A stretch of DNA of 64,000 bases, taken from the NCBI GenBank assembly GCA_013289795.1, contig JABCZH010000004.1, positions 310,001 through 374,000 on the forward strand, given 5' to 3'. The stretch comes from Acidobacteriota bacterium (GTDB lineage: Bacteria; Acidobacteriota; Terriglobia; Terriglobales; Acidobacteriaceae). A program made the position numbers and the translations under genes. Below, one piece after another: positions 33,774 through 42,567 of the stretch. A model generated the notes under the pieces. It saw only the letters and a list, made by a program, of their open reading frames with translations, did not search any database and was not told the origin of the DNA. Position 1 is the first letter of the stretch. Every line of letters starts with the position of its first letter.

Positions 33774-34157
33774 CCGAGCTTGCCCGGCTTTGCCCCATCT
33801 GGTTGCTACACGGTCCCCACTGGGATTTCCCTGATGGATACGCGCTGAAAAGGGTCCGCGCCCGCACTGCGTCCAAACGATTGCCAGTTTGCGCCTGACC
33901 CGCAAACCGATCTTTTCTGCCCAATCGCGAAGCCCGTCCGCTGCCCTCAGCAGCGCGGAGGTTCAGCCCCGAACACTGCGCCGCGATTCCTCCTTTGCCC
34001 CTTCCCTTGGCTTGTTGTCAGTTTCAGGCTCATCTTGCCGGGCCTGCCGCCGTCATCAACGGGCGCCCGCGCCAGTGACCGTGTAACCCGTTGACCCCGG
34101 CGTCATACCGGCCCGCCCTTTCCTCGCCATCGACAACAACCAAGGGAAGGAAAAGCC
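33774..34157. other. Intergenic region after the truncated relaxase
   Basis: 384 bases without a supported gene. I found no residual relaxase C-terminal sequence in any frame I could read. AAGGGAAGGAAAAG at the right end is the ribosome binding region of the next small gene. Confidence 0.3.
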
Positions 34158-34367
34158 ATGACCACTACGGAACCTCTACCGTTCATCGATTACTGGGATG
34201 CACTTGATGCTGCGATGCTCAAATTCTTCGGGATAGACACCGGCGATGCAGGCATCGAGGCTGACCTCATCGCCGCAGCGCAGGAGGAAGGCGACACGCC
34301 CGAGGACTTCGCCCTCTGGTTCGGCGAAAAATACGGCCTCACCCTCATTTCACAGTGGGGATACTGA
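34158..34367 (+). CDS. Small acidic transfer-region protein
   Basis: A 69-aa acidic protein (MTTTEPLPFIDYWDALDAAM, ending LISQWGY) with a strong GGAAGGA box. It lies two bases before the DNA methylase start, so the two are probably co-translated. No known motif. Confidence 0.65.
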   Translation: MTTTEPLPFIDYWDALDAAMLKFFGIDTGDAGIEADLIAAAQEEGDTPEDFALWFGEKYGLTLISQWGY

Positions 34368-34369
34368 CC

Positions 34370-35038
34370 ATGAGCAACAGATTATTCGCACAGATGCTGA
34401 ACAGCGTCACCTGCGGGGACTGCATCGATGTCATGGCCCACATGCCCGCACGCAGCGTCGATTTCGTGCTGACCGATCCGCCCTATCTGGTCCGCTATCA
34501 CGACCGTTCCGGCCGCCGTATCATCAACGATGACAATGACGCCTGGCTCAAGCCCGCCTTCGCGCAGATCCACCGCGTCCTGAAACCGGATACGTTATGT
34601 GCGAGTTTCTATGGTTGGAATAAAACCGATATATTCATTACCGCGTGGCGCGAAGCCGGTTTCCGCATCGTCGGTCACATCGTCTTTCGCAAGCCCTACG
34701 CGTCAAAGGCCCGGCATCTGTCCTACACGCACGAATCCGCCTATCTACTGGCCAAGGGGTTTCCGCCCGTTCCCGAACGCGCGCCGCCCGATGTCATTGA
34801 CTGGCACTATTCCGGCAACCGCCTGCACCCGACGCAAAAGCCGGTGCAATCCCTCAAACCGCTGATCTCCGCCTTCACGAAGCCGGGAGAAATTGTGCTC
34901 GATTGCTTCGCAGGCTCCGGTTCCACCCTTGTCGCCGCGTACGAGCTGGGGCGTCGGTTCATCGGCATCGATCTCGATTCCGATCATCACCGCACCGCCC
35001 GCCAGCGCCTGTCTGAGCTGATCGCGTCGTCCGCCTGA
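34370..35038 (+). CDS. Orphan DNA methyltransferase, N4/N6 amino type
   Basis: A 222-aa methylase. The catalytic motif IV is LTDPPYLVRYH near residue 35, and the S-adenosylmethionine-binding motif I is LDCFAGSGST near residue 180. This is the beta-group order of adenine-N6 or cytosine-N4 enzymes. DPPY favours N6-adenine. No restriction partner is adjacent, so it is probably protective during transfer or regulatory. ATG 34370 follows the small upstream gene's stop directly. Confidence 0.88.
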   Translation: MSNRLFAQMLNSVTCGDCIDVMAHMPARSVDFVLTDPPYLVRYHDRSGRRIINDDNDAWLKPAFAQIHRVLKPDTLCASFYGWNKTDIFITAWREAGFRIVGHIVFRKPYASKARHLSYTHESAYLLAKGFPPVPERAPPDVIDWHYSGNRLHPTQKPVQSLKPLISAFTKPGEIVLDCFAGSGSTLVAAYELGRRFIGIDLDSDHHRTARQRLSELIASSA

Positions 35039-35360
35039 CGCGCCCTGTCAACCTACGAAAGTTCGTAGGGTACTTTCGGTACTTTCCCATCCCCTTGCTA
35101 CCGCAGGGCTATTCGGGCACACTGGCGCGATGGCCGCGATTCAAGCCAGCCTTTACCACGTTTTCAAGCAACTGAGGAACCGATGACGCCCAAATAGAAA
35201 ACCCGCCGGAGGCGGGCTTAGTAAAAACAAAAACTGCGGGTGTGGCGATGTGAACAATCCCACCCTCGCAGAATTCAGAACCGGATGCAAGCGCTTTTTG
35301 CATGCGGTTGCATGCGCCTTTTTTCCGGCTGGTTTTCCCGTAATAATTATGGAGGAAACC
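35039..35360. other. Intergenic region with a minus-strand terminator-like hairpin
   Basis: 322 bases. CCCGCC-GGA-GGCGGG at 35202-35216 forms a 6-bp stem; read on the minus strand it is followed by TTTT, so it would end leftward transcription, although no minus-strand gene lies near. TATGGAGGAAACC at the right end is the ribosome binding site of the next gene. Nothing else is supported. Confidence 0.4.
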
Positions 35361-35924
35361 ATGCACGACAAAGACCTTGCCCGGCAATTGCGTTCGCTGC
35401 GCTGCTGCCACCTTCCCGCTGAGCAAAAACCTCAGCACGCAAAGCCGCGTGACAGCGGCGCCTACGTGCCGGAGATGGCCGCGCGGATCGAGGATGACCC
35501 CAACCTCACGGACGGCGCCCGCCGCTGCGCGCGCAAGCTGGCGGAATACATCTATTGCCGCAACCGCGAAACCCGCAGTGCCGAAATCACCGTCACCTAC
35601 CTGATGCGCGCCTTGCGACGAGATCGGCGCTCTGTGCAGCGTTACCTCCGGCAGCTCGAACACGCAGGCTACATCAGCGTCGAAGTCATCCACGCGGCGA
35701 CGCGCATGTGCGCCGGATTGCTGGTCGAGCTGCTCGCCCCGCTGTTTGCAAGGCATCACCGCCGCCAATGGCCGCAGAAGCTAATAAAGAAGGATGCGGC
35801 ACGAAAGTCACAGAACCATAGACTCAGGATTAAATACAGCCGTGAGTCCTGGGCGCTACGCTGCATGGACGGTGTTTTCCGAGCCCTTATGAAAACGCGC
35901 CCGCCTCTACCCGCTATCGTCTGA
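35361..35924 (+). CDS. Helix-turn-helix protein of the transfer region
   Basis: A 187-aa basic protein with a winged-helix-like segment: AEITVTYLMRALRRDRRSVQ, then RYLRQLEHAGYI. Such domains occur in plasmid replication initiators and in transcription regulators; I cannot tell which applies. I chose ATG 35361 because TATGGAGGAAACC stands directly before it, although the frame is open from 35250. The C-terminus is very basic. Confidence 0.65.
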   Translation: MHDKDLARQLRSLRCCHLPAEQKPQHAKPRDSGAYVPEMAARIEDDPNLTDGARRCARKLAEYIYCRNRETRSAEITVTYLMRALRRDRRSVQRYLRQLEHAGYISVEVIHAATRMCAGLLVELLAPLFARHHRRQWPQKLIKKDAARKSQNHRLRIKYSRESWALRCMDGVFRALMKTRPPLPAIV

Positions 35925-36274
35925 CCATAAATCGAGCCCGGACGTTCCGAGAATTGCTTGGCGAGGGGAGCCAATGGGACGGTCTGTGCCCAACGTCCCG
36001 CAATCATGCTTGAAGCAGCCAGCTTCTTAAGTCTCCCCCCTCACCTCTAATTCTCCCCTGCGGTGTTCTTGGCCGAAGCCGTTTTTCTTTCTCCATTTTT
36101 TTCCCCACTTCACCCGCGCCTTTCAAAGACGGCGTTATTCCAGCGGTGCTCCCCGTCAAGGGTCTCCGATGAACGCGGACGTACCGCGCCCTTGACTGGT
36201 CCGCGCCGCTGAACGCCCGGCAAACCGTCGCGGGTTTCGCGAAGAAAAAAATTGTTATTAAAGGAGAAAATGAA
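35925..36274. other. Intergenic region containing copy 1 of a 56-bp repeat
   Basis: 350 bases before ardC. It includes a repeat at 35937-35991 that also occurs before the relaxase. The right part holds the ardC leader, with AAAGGAGAAAA as its ribosome binding site. No gene supported. Confidence 0.4.
35937..35991 (+). repeat. 56-bp direct repeat, copy 1 (candidate oriT-related)
   Basis: CCCGGACG...TTGGCGAGGGGAG...GGGAC...TGCCC aligns with 37641-37696, with about three quarters of positions shared and CTTGGCGAGGGGAG identical. Both copies are intergenic and on the same strand. Confidence 0.6.
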
Positions 36275-37204
36275 ATGAAAAACGAAACAACCAACACCAG
36301 CCGTCAGGACGTTTATAGTCGTATCACCGCGCAAATCGTGGCCGAACTCGAAAAGGGTGTCCGCCCTTGGGTCAAGCCGTGGAATGCCGAACATGCCGCC
36401 GGACGCATTACGCGCCCGCTGCGTCACAATGGCCAGCCCTATTCCGGAATCAATGTCTTGTCCCTGTGGATGTCAGCAACCGCGCAGAATTTCGCCGCCC
36501 CTATCTGGATGACCTACCGTCAGGCCAGCGAATTGAAAGCGCACGTCCGCAAGGACGAAAAAGGCTCTCTGGTCGTCTATGCCAACGCGCTCACGCGCAA
36601 GGAAACCGACGAAAAGACCGGCGACCAGATCGACCGCGAAATCCCTTACATGCGGGCCTATTCCGTTTTCAACGTCGAGCAGATTGAAGGCTTGCCGGAA
36701 ATCTACTACGCGAAAGTTGCGCCGGCACTGGACCCTGTCGCCCGAATCGAGATCGCGGAAAGGTTCTTCGCAGCCACCGGCGCGAACATCGGCCACGGCG
36801 GAAACCGCGCCTTCTACAGCCACAGCGCCGACGCTGTGCAGATGCCACCGTTTGAATCTTTCCGCGATGCTGATTCTTATTACGGCACTCTGGCGCATGA
36901 GCTGACGCACTGGACGAGCGCAAAGCACCGCCTTGACCGCAACTTCGGCGGACACCGTTTCGGCAGCAATGCTTACGCCCAGGAGGAACTGGTCGCCGAG
37001 CTTGGCTCTGCATTTCTCTGCGCTGATCTGGAAATTGCGCTTGAGCCGCGCGAGGAGAACGCTGCCTATCTCGCCAACTGGCTTGAGGTTTTGCAGAATG
37101 ACAGCCGCGCGATTTTCACGGCAGCCGCGCACGCGCAACGAGCCGCCGACTTCATTCATAAATTCAGCGCCGCCGCGCAGGTCACCCAGACCTGCGCGGC
37201 GTAG
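36275..37204 (+). CDS. ArdC-like antirestriction protein
   Basis: A 309-aa protein of the ArdC/DUF1738 group, thought to coat and protect entering single-stranded DNA. The N-terminal single-strand-binding region begins RQDVYSRITAQIVAELEKG and PWVKPWNAE. The C-terminal zincin-like domain has the metal-binding HExxH in YGTLAHELTHWTSAKHRLD. An AGGAG box lies upstream of the second ATG of an ATGAAATGAAA start region. It fits an element that must evade restriction when entering a new host. Confidence 0.9.
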   Translation: MKNETTNTSRQDVYSRITAQIVAELEKGVRPWVKPWNAEHAAGRITRPLRHNGQPYSGINVLSLWMSATAQNFAAPIWMTYRQASELKAHVRKDEKGSLVVYANALTRKETDEKTGDQIDREIPYMRAYSVFNVEQIEGLPEIYYAKVAPALDPVARIEIAERFFAATGANIGHGGNRAFYSHSADAVQMPPFESFRDADSYYGTLAHELTHWTSAKHRLDRNFGGHRFGSNAYAQEELVAELGSAFLCADLEIALEPREENAAYLANWLEVLQNDSRAIFTAAAHAQRAADFIHKFSAAAQVTQTCAA

Positions 37205-37301
37205 ATGCGCGAGCGATCATATGCAACCGTGTCTGTCTGAAAGGTTCTATGCGGGACAGCGGAGGAATGCCGCATCGAGAGTCTGAGCGGTAGGAATTGA
37301 A

Positions 37302-37544
37302 ATGAATTTCGTTACCCGTTTTCCCGTGCCGTACAATGTAGAAACCATGCCGGAAGACGACGTTGATAGATTCCTCACCGAGCAGAAGGCCGTCGAGAGC
37401 AAACGCCACGAATTGATCAAGGAAGTGCTGCGGCAGAAGGAAGCCGCGATCAAGGCGTTTGATGAGAAGCTGGCGAAGCTGGGCTACGATCCCGACCACG
37501 CGAAGCGCAGCCATCACAAGCCCGAGGACAAGAAATCCGCATAG
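37302..37544 (+). CDS. Small coiled-coil transfer-region protein
   Basis: An 80-aa charged, helical protein (FLTEQKAVESKRHELIKEVL and RQKEAAIKAFDEKLAKLGYD) with a His/Lys-rich C-terminus. It lies between ardC and the relaxase and may be a relaxosome accessory (inference). No family recognised. Confidence 0.6.
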   Translation: MNFVTRFPVPYNVETMPEDDVDRFLTEQKAVESKRHELIKEVLRQKEAAIKAFDEKLAKLGYDPDHAKRSHHKPEDKKSA

Positions 37545-37640
37545 CCCGGTGACACAGGCGGAACCCTCGCAGCGGCCACGATCACGACTTCCCGGTGATA
37601 ATCCAAACCCTTGCCCCCGATAAACTGGTTGGCATAAGCA

Positions 37641-37696
37641 CCCGGACGATCACAGAAAGTGGCTTGGCGAGGGGAGATGACGGGACCACTGCGCCC
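37641..37696 (+). repeat. 56-bp direct repeat, copy 2 (candidate oriT-related)
   Basis: The second copy of the repeat seen at 35937, 51 bases before the relaxase start. Position next to the relaxase makes it the better candidate for the nic region. An ACCATTCGTTAACCGG segment follows. Confidence 0.6.
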
Positions 37697-37747
37697 GGTT
37701 TTCGGCCGGAAACCATTCGTTAACCGGCGTATCCTATCTTCATTTGT

Positions 37748-39445
37748 ATGATCCCCAAGGGCAATCAACGGGGCGGCGGTCGTCAGCTCGCCACACATCT
37801 GATGAACCAGTTCGACAACGACAATGTCGAAATCGCCGACCTGCGCGGCGCTGTCGCGCAAGACCTGCACGGCGCCTTTCATGAATGGTTCGCGCAGTCG
37901 AAGGCGACGAAGTGCACTAAATATCTCTATTCCCTATCCGTCAACCCGGACCTGGCCAAGTACGACCTGACCCGCGAACAGTACCTCGATTTTGTGGCGC
38001 GGACAGAGCGCAGCCTGGAATTGGTCGGCCAGCCCCGCGCCGTCGTGTTCCACGTCAAGAACGGACGGCAGCACTGCCATGCCGTATGGTCCCGCATCAT
38101 CCCCGACGCCAGCAGAGCCGTCCACATGGATCATGACAGGTTAAAGCTGCAGGACGTGGCGCGGGAATTCGCCCGCGATCACGGCCTGCCGCTGCCGCCC
38201 GGCATGGAGAAGAAGGGCAGCAACAGGCAAAAGCAGTCGGACCATAAGGAGAAACAGCAGCAGGAACGCTCCGGCATATCGAAGGAAGAACGCATGGCGG
38301 CGATCACCGCCGTCTGGTACGAACACAGCGAAGACCCGCACGCCTTCGTCAAGGCTCTTGAGAAAGCGGGCTATCACCTCGCCCGCAGCGCGTCCGAGCG
38401 GTATGAAGGCGATAAAGGCCGCTATGTCGTCATCGACCATGCGGGCGAGGTTCACCCCCTTGCCCGCCAGATAGAAGGCGTGCGGACAAAACAGATCAAG
38501 GCGTTTCTCGGCGCTGATTATCCCCTCGAAAAATTGCGCGACATTGAAACCGCGCGCGCAGCGGCGCAGCAAGCCCGGAACGAGCGGGCGGCAGAAAAAG
38601 AAGCGGCGAAGGCGCGGCCCGAAGATGCACCGGCCCGGCGGGAACAGGATGCGAAGGAAAGACGCGAGGAGCTTTCCCGCCATCATGCGGACCGCCGATT
38701 ACAGCTTGACGTAAAAAGCACGGAGCTGGAAAAACGCATTGACACCGAGCGCCGGGCCTTGCTCGATCTTCAGACGGCGGAGAAAGACGGCGTGCTGCAC
38801 GCCCGCGCGGCAAAACAGCCGCGCGGGATGCTCGCGTTTCTCGCCCGCATCACCGGCATCCAGGCCTACGTGGCCGCGCGGCACATCCGGCAGGACGCCG
38901 CACGCGAAAAGACGCACAAGGCCGAACAGGAAGCCCTTGACCGCCGGCATGGCCGCGAGCGTCACGAAATGGGGCGCCGGTATGCGGGCCTTGCCGCCGT
39001 TGAAACCCGCGAGCGCCAGTCCCTGGAGATCGCGCTCAAGCGGCGCGAATTCCAGATTCTTGCACCGAAGAAACCGCCGCAGCGTGTCCTCAAGCCTGAA
39101 TTCGACCGCGCCGTCAACCTCGCCGTGGCCATGCAGGGAGGCGGCGACAGCATGGCCGCTAAGAAAGAACAGCTCATGCGCGACTTCGCCAACGCCACCG
39201 ATCCGCACAGGACCGCCCAAAAAGGCGACACCGGAAAATCGCCCACGTTCACAAAAGCCGACCTGCAGCGTGCTTTCGAGTTGGCGAAAGATCCCGCGCG
39301 CAAGCCCGCCACCAGCACCGGCCAGCAGGAACACACGGAGGAAATCCATCCGGAGAAGCTGGAGCAGGCCCGCGAGAAGAAGGACGATCTGGAAAAGCGC
39401 CAGCGCGGCCATGAAAAGGACCGCGATCCCGACCGGGAGCGCTGA
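37748..39445 (+). CDS. Relaxase (alphaproteobacterial mobilisation type)
   Basis: A 565-aa DNA-nicking relaxase that would start conjugal transfer. The N-terminal nuclease domain shows KGNQRGGGRQLATHLMN, TKCTKYLYSLSVNPD and the histidine motif FHVKNGRQHCHAVWSRI. From residue 160 to the end it is a highly charged coiled-coil region rich in Arg, Glu and Ala. The C-terminus is basic-acidic and ends DRDPDRER, a tail shared with three other proteins nearby. A truncated paralogue lies at 33282. The N-terminal Tyr of standard MOB families is not obvious, so the nucleophile is uncertain. Confidence 0.85.
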   Translation: MIPKGNQRGGGRQLATHLMNQFDNDNVEIADLRGAVAQDLHGAFHEWFAQSKATKCTKYLYSLSVNPDLAKYDLTREQYLDFVARTERSLELVGQPRAVVFHVKNGRQHCHAVWSRIIPDASRAVHMDHDRLKLQDVAREFARDHGLPLPPGMEKKGSNRQKQSDHKEKQQQERSGISKEERMAAITAVWYEHSEDPHAFVKALEKAGYHLARSASERYEGDKGRYVVIDHAGEVHPLARQIEGVRTKQIKAFLGADYPLEKLRDIETARAAAQQARNERAAEKEAAKARPEDAPARREQDAKERREELSRHHADRRLQLDVKSTELEKRIDTERRALLDLQTAEKDGVLHARAAKQPRGMLAFLARITGIQAYVAARHIRQDAAREKTHKAEQEALDRRHGRERHEMGRRYAGLAAVETRERQSLEIALKRREFQILAPKKPPQRVLKPEFDRAVNLAVAMQGGGDSMAAKKEQLMRDFANATDPHRTAQKGDTGKSPTFTKADLQRAFELAKDPARKPATSTGQQEHTEEIHPEKLEQAREKKDDLEKRQRGHEKDRDPDRER

Positions 39446-39457
39446 GGTCTAGGCCCC

Positions 39458-39640
39458 TCACGGCCCGCATGCCATGCGTACGGCGCGCGCCCGGCTGATA
39501 TTTTCAAGAGAAGCGAGAGCGTTTCTGCGCTCGGGCGATTCTCTCCTTGTGCGAACCAGACCTTTCGACACCGTGCAGAACAACGCGGACAATTCGCTGT
39601 CACTCCGTTTCAACAGTTCGTGATTTGATATCAGTCTCAT
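39458..39640 (-). CDS. Small conserved-looking protein
   Basis: A 60-aa helical protein (MRLISNHELLKRSDSELSAL, then SPERRNALASLENI) with a strong GGAGGG box before its ATG. A frame opens upstream to 39826 but lacks such a signal. It is convergent with the relaxase gene. Function unknown. Confidence 0.7.
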   Translation of the reverse strand: MRLISNHELLKRSDSELSALFCTVSKGLVRTRRESPERRNALASLENISRARAVRMACGP

Positions 39641-39907
39641 GTATTCCCTCCTGTGTTGCGGCCCCGCCATGGGGTTTTTCATGGCAAGCGACCGCCGGAC
39701 GAATAGCCTGCGCGTGTCCCAAGCTTGTCTGTCGTTCAGGGTCCATGAACGCAACAAGCTCTGGACGGGACACGAAAGGCGCGTCCGGCAGCGTCCATTT
39801 TGAAAAACAAATGCGGGGCAAGACACTGGAAGAAAACGATTTTACTGATTATTAACGCAAAGGTTGTAGGCTGGAAAAATCACGCGGAGTGAAACAGGGG
39901 GATGGGC

Positions 39908-40240
39908 ATGACGATCCAGCTTGTACGGAAACCGCCGATAGGCATCACCAGAAGCGACCGCCTGAAGATCACGCTCGGCGGCAATCACACCCTCAAGCAG
40001 AAAACCTGCATGCTGCTGCAGGTCAAATTCTGGCTTTGCCACGAGCAGGGCATCGAGACCGCCGGTCCCAGCGATATTTATCTTTCCCTGCTCGATCCGA
40101 ACGGCTACCCGCTGACCGCCTTCCGCGATGGCAAGGCCATCTCCGACTACAACCTCCTTATCGAAAGCCCCTACCACAGTGCCGCCGACGAATACGACAG
40201 GCGTCAGACTCCGCCTCCGCCTGTCCCCCGCCCCTTCTGA
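39908..40240 (+). CDS. Hypothetical transfer-region protein
   Basis: A 110-aa protein (MTIQLVRKPPIGITRSDRLK) with a central beta-rich segment containing DIYLSLLDPNGYPLTAFRDG and a proline-rich end. GGGGG upstream supports ATG 39908. Unrecognised. Confidence 0.55.
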   Translation: MTIQLVRKPPIGITRSDRLKITLGGNHTLKQKTCMLLQVKFWLCHEQGIETAGPSDIYLSLLDPNGYPLTAFRDGKAISDYNLLIESPYHSAADEYDRRQTPPPPVPRPF

Positions 40241-40391
40241 CCGACAATCCACACAACTGAGTGTACCGATCCGGGGTGGGCATTTTCACCGCGTTTTCAG
40301 GCCAGCGCGCTCAACCAATATTCCCTCACGCAAGAAAGAAAACAGCCGCCAGCCTGCCGGGCTTAGAATGTCTCCATAACAGGAGGCCGCC

Positions 40392-40868
40392 ATGAGCAGC
40401 CCCGGCAGCAAGCCCGACCCCGGCCCCAGAAAGTTTTTCGAGGGCGCGGAGCATCGCCCCGCCCCGAAAACAAAAGAGGAAGCCGGACAGCTCGCCATCG
40501 ACTTACGCCATGACGAGCTCGACAGGATCGCTGACCCCAAGCAGCGCGAGAGGGCAGAGAATGACCTGCGTTCGCACGCCGAAAAGACATTCGGCACCAC
40601 GGGCAAGGTTATTGAAAGAGCCAAGGCCACTCAGGCCCGATGGGAACAGAAGATCAACTCGATGAGCGAGAAAAATCCGCTCAGGGCCGCCGCCGCGCCT
40701 GTCTTGCGCGCCGTCCAGAACCAGCAGCGCCAGAAGATCAGCCGCATGGTCTTGAAGGACGCCAGGAAAGATGCCACGATCATCACCCGAGCGCAAAAGG
40801 CTTCCGCGACGTTCCGCCAGCGTCAGGCGCAGAACCAGCCCGGCAAGGACATCGACCGCGAGCGTTAA
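40392..40868 (+). CDS. DRER-tailed helical protein A
   Basis: A 158-aa helical, charged protein. It opens with SPGSKPDPGPRKFFEGAEHR, has a long central helix and ends GKDIDRER. An AGGAGG box precedes the ATG. It is a tandem paralogue of the next gene (KTKEEAGQLAIDLRHDELDR against KTKEEAAQRTVEAYREDLAK). No known domain. The tail suggests a protein handled by the coupling protein (inference). Confidence 0.65.
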   Translation: MSSPGSKPDPGPRKFFEGAEHRPAPKTKEEAGQLAIDLRHDELDRIADPKQRERAENDLRSHAEKTFGTTGKVIERAKATQARWEQKINSMSEKNPLRAAAAPVLRAVQNQQRQKISRMVLKDARKDATIITRAQKASATFRQRQAQNQPGKDIDRER

Positions 40869-40899
40869 AGGACGAAATATCACATAAACGGGGGCGACC

Positions 40900-41388
40900 A
40901 TGACGGACAACACCTTAAAGCCGGCAGACAACCCGATGAAATTCTTTGAAGGATCACGGGGCTTGCAGGCAAGCGAAGCTCCCAAAACAAAAGAGGAAGC
41001 CGCACAGCGAACCGTCGAGGCGTACCGCGAGGATTTGGCCAAAATCGCAGACCCGCAGCAGCGTGGCAAGGCCGAAGCCGCCCTGCGCGCCTACGCCCAA
41101 GAAACTTTCGGCGCGACCGATAAATACGTTGACAAAATCAAGGCTAGTCAAGAGCGTTGGCAAAAGACCCTGAATTCACTGGGTGAAAAAAACCCAATCC
41201 GAATTGCCGGTGAACACGCTTATTCTGCCCTGCAACGCCGTAACCGGGGAAAGCTCGGGGGCATGATTCTCAGTGAGGGCCAGAAACCTGCCAATATCAT
41301 AGCGAGCGCCCAGAAAGCCTCCGCTGCCTATAAGCAGCGTCAGCACAGCCAGCGCCAGCCAGAAAAGGATAACGACCGCGAGCGGTAA
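40900..41388 (+). CDS. DRER-tailed helical protein B, paralogue of A
   Basis: A 162-aa paralogue of the preceding gene, with the same order of segments: NPMKFFEGS, a KTKEEAA helix, IADPQQRGKAEAALRAYAQE, ETFGATDKYV and a basic end closing EKDNDRER. Identity looks moderate, so the duplication is not recent. GGGGGCGACC precedes the ATG. Function unknown. Confidence 0.65.
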   Translation: MTDNTLKPADNPMKFFEGSRGLQASEAPKTKEEAAQRTVEAYREDLAKIADPQQRGKAEAALRAYAQETFGATDKYVDKIKASQERWQKTLNSLGEKNPIRIAGEHAYSALQRRNRGKLGGMILSEGQKPANIIASAQKASAAYKQRQHSQRQPEKDNDRER

Positions 41389-41445
41389 TTCAATGTCTCG
41401 ATTTCCAGATATCGCCGACTACAGCGTCCTCATCCGGAACTCACA

Positions 41446-41679
41446 TCACTGCGCGGCGGACGAACACGAGGCCTGATCACTTTTCTGGTTTCCGCGTCCC
41501 CGGTGTCGCCTTGCATCCCCCGCCGCCCTGCATTTCAACGCCTTGTCCCGCGCGTTCTCGAAGGCGGGGCCATGTACGCCCGCCTTCACTTCGGCCTCAA
41601 GTTTCATCCCCGCGTCGTAGGCTGTGCGTCCGACCACCACCGGCCCCGGCGCCTCGTCATCGTCGTCGAAGCGTGACAC
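41446..41679 (-). CDS. Small hypothetical protein
   Basis: A 77-aa protein starting with GTG, preceded by AAGGAACC. It begins MSRFDDDDEAPGPVVVGRTA, continues AGMKLEAEVKAGVHGPAFEN and has a basic end. Composition and the ribosome binding site support expression. Unrecognised. Confidence 0.5.
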   Translation of the reverse strand: MSRFDDDDEAPGPVVVGRTAYDAGMKLEAEVKAGVHGPAFENARDKALKCRAAGDARRHRGRGNQKSDQASCSSAAQ

Positions 41680-42007
41680 AGCAGGTTCCTTTTCCGGTTT
41701 TCCGAATGCGCGTTATTTTGACCGAAGCGCGCAGGCGACCGGCTTTCTGTAATCGTTGCGGCCTTTCATCCGCGTTCATTCGTTTCCTTCGTCGCCCCGG
41801 ATCGATATTGCCAGCCTTTATTGTGAATTTGACGTGAAGCCGTCCCTCGATGGACGTGCGCGCTATGCGCCAAGTAAAAAAACGGCTGTCCCCGGCGGGC
41901 GCATCCCCTCCGTTTTGTTTTCTTGCGTCCCGGTCCGGCCCCACTCCCTGCGGGCCATTTCACAAGGCTGGCAATGATGCCGGGCCGAACAGAAAAGGAA
42001 AACGAAA
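41680..42007. other. Intergenic region, divergent
   Basis: 328 bases between a minus-strand small gene and a plus-strand gene. It should hold both promoters. No repeat or gene that I can support; the plus-strand leader ends AAAAGGAAAACGAAA. Confidence 0.3.
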
Positions 42008-42268
42008 ATGACGAACACGAATCAAGCCGCAGAAACCAAAAAGCCGGTCGCCAAAGTCCGCGTCGATCTGATCAACGCCAGCATCTGGAAAAACCAGACG
42101 GACAAGGGCACCTTCTACAACGTCACCTTCGAGAGTCGCTACCGCGACGGCGAAGGCAACTGGAAGTCATCGCACAGCTACTCGGCGGGCGACCTCCTGG
42201 CACTGGCCAAGGCCGCCGACCTGGCCCACACGAAAATCATCGAGCTGCGCAACGGCGAGACGGAATAA
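42008..42268 (+). CDS. Conserved transfer-region protein, possibly OB-fold
   Basis: An 86-aa protein with a beta-rich central part (VRVDLINASIWKNQTDKGTF, then YNVTFESRYRDGEGNW) and a C-terminal helix (LLALAKAADLAHTKI). The AGGAAAA box is good. The pattern suggests a small single-strand-binding-like fold, and similar short proteins travel with mobile elements. Function inferred only. Confidence 0.65.
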   Translation: MTNTNQAAETKKPVAKVRVDLINASIWKNQTDKGTFYNVTFESRYRDGEGNWKSSHSYSAGDLLALAKAADLAHTKIIELRNGETE

Positions 42269-42330
42269 CCCCGAGGCGGCGGCTCGCAAGGGTCGCCGCC
42301 TTCAACCCTCAACCAATGGAGAACAAATCA

Positions 42331-42432
42331 ATGACAACAACGGACACGATCCGCTGCATCGTCATCATGACGGACGAGGACGAAAACATGGTCCCGCACT
42401 TCGTCGAGCTGCATGAAGCCATCGCCGGTTAA
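42331..42432 (+). CDS. Very small protein downstream of the OB-like gene
   Basis: A 33-aa frame (MTTTDTIRCIVIMTDEDENM, ending LHEAIAG) with GGAG nine bases before the ATG. Composition is protein-like, but the length makes it uncertain. It follows the preceding gene by 62 bases on the same strand. Confidence 0.4.
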   Translation: MTTTDTIRCIVIMTDEDENMVPHFVELHEAIAG

Positions 42433-42567
42433 TCAGCCAGGGAAACAGCCTCACCAGGGCTGTTTTCCGCTTTTCCGTCCCGCCCACCCGCTCGGAATTT
42501 CATCCTCGCACCCTGAAGCGCGGCGCACAGCGCCGTGTCTTGTGAGCAGGGATATAATTCATAACGC

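Noticed and set aside
32757-33905. A 382-codon minus-strand frame
   Set aside because: It covers the zinc-ribbon and truncated relaxase genes in antisense, and both of those have recognisable motifs.
38699-39452. Overlapping 213-237-codon frames on both strands in the relaxase tail
   Set aside because: They are shadows of the Arg/Glu/Ala-rich coiled-coil part of the relaxase.
41393-41476. A 27-codon plus-strand frame after protein B
   Set aside because: It is very short, overlaps the end of a minus-strand gene and has only a weak ribosome binding site.
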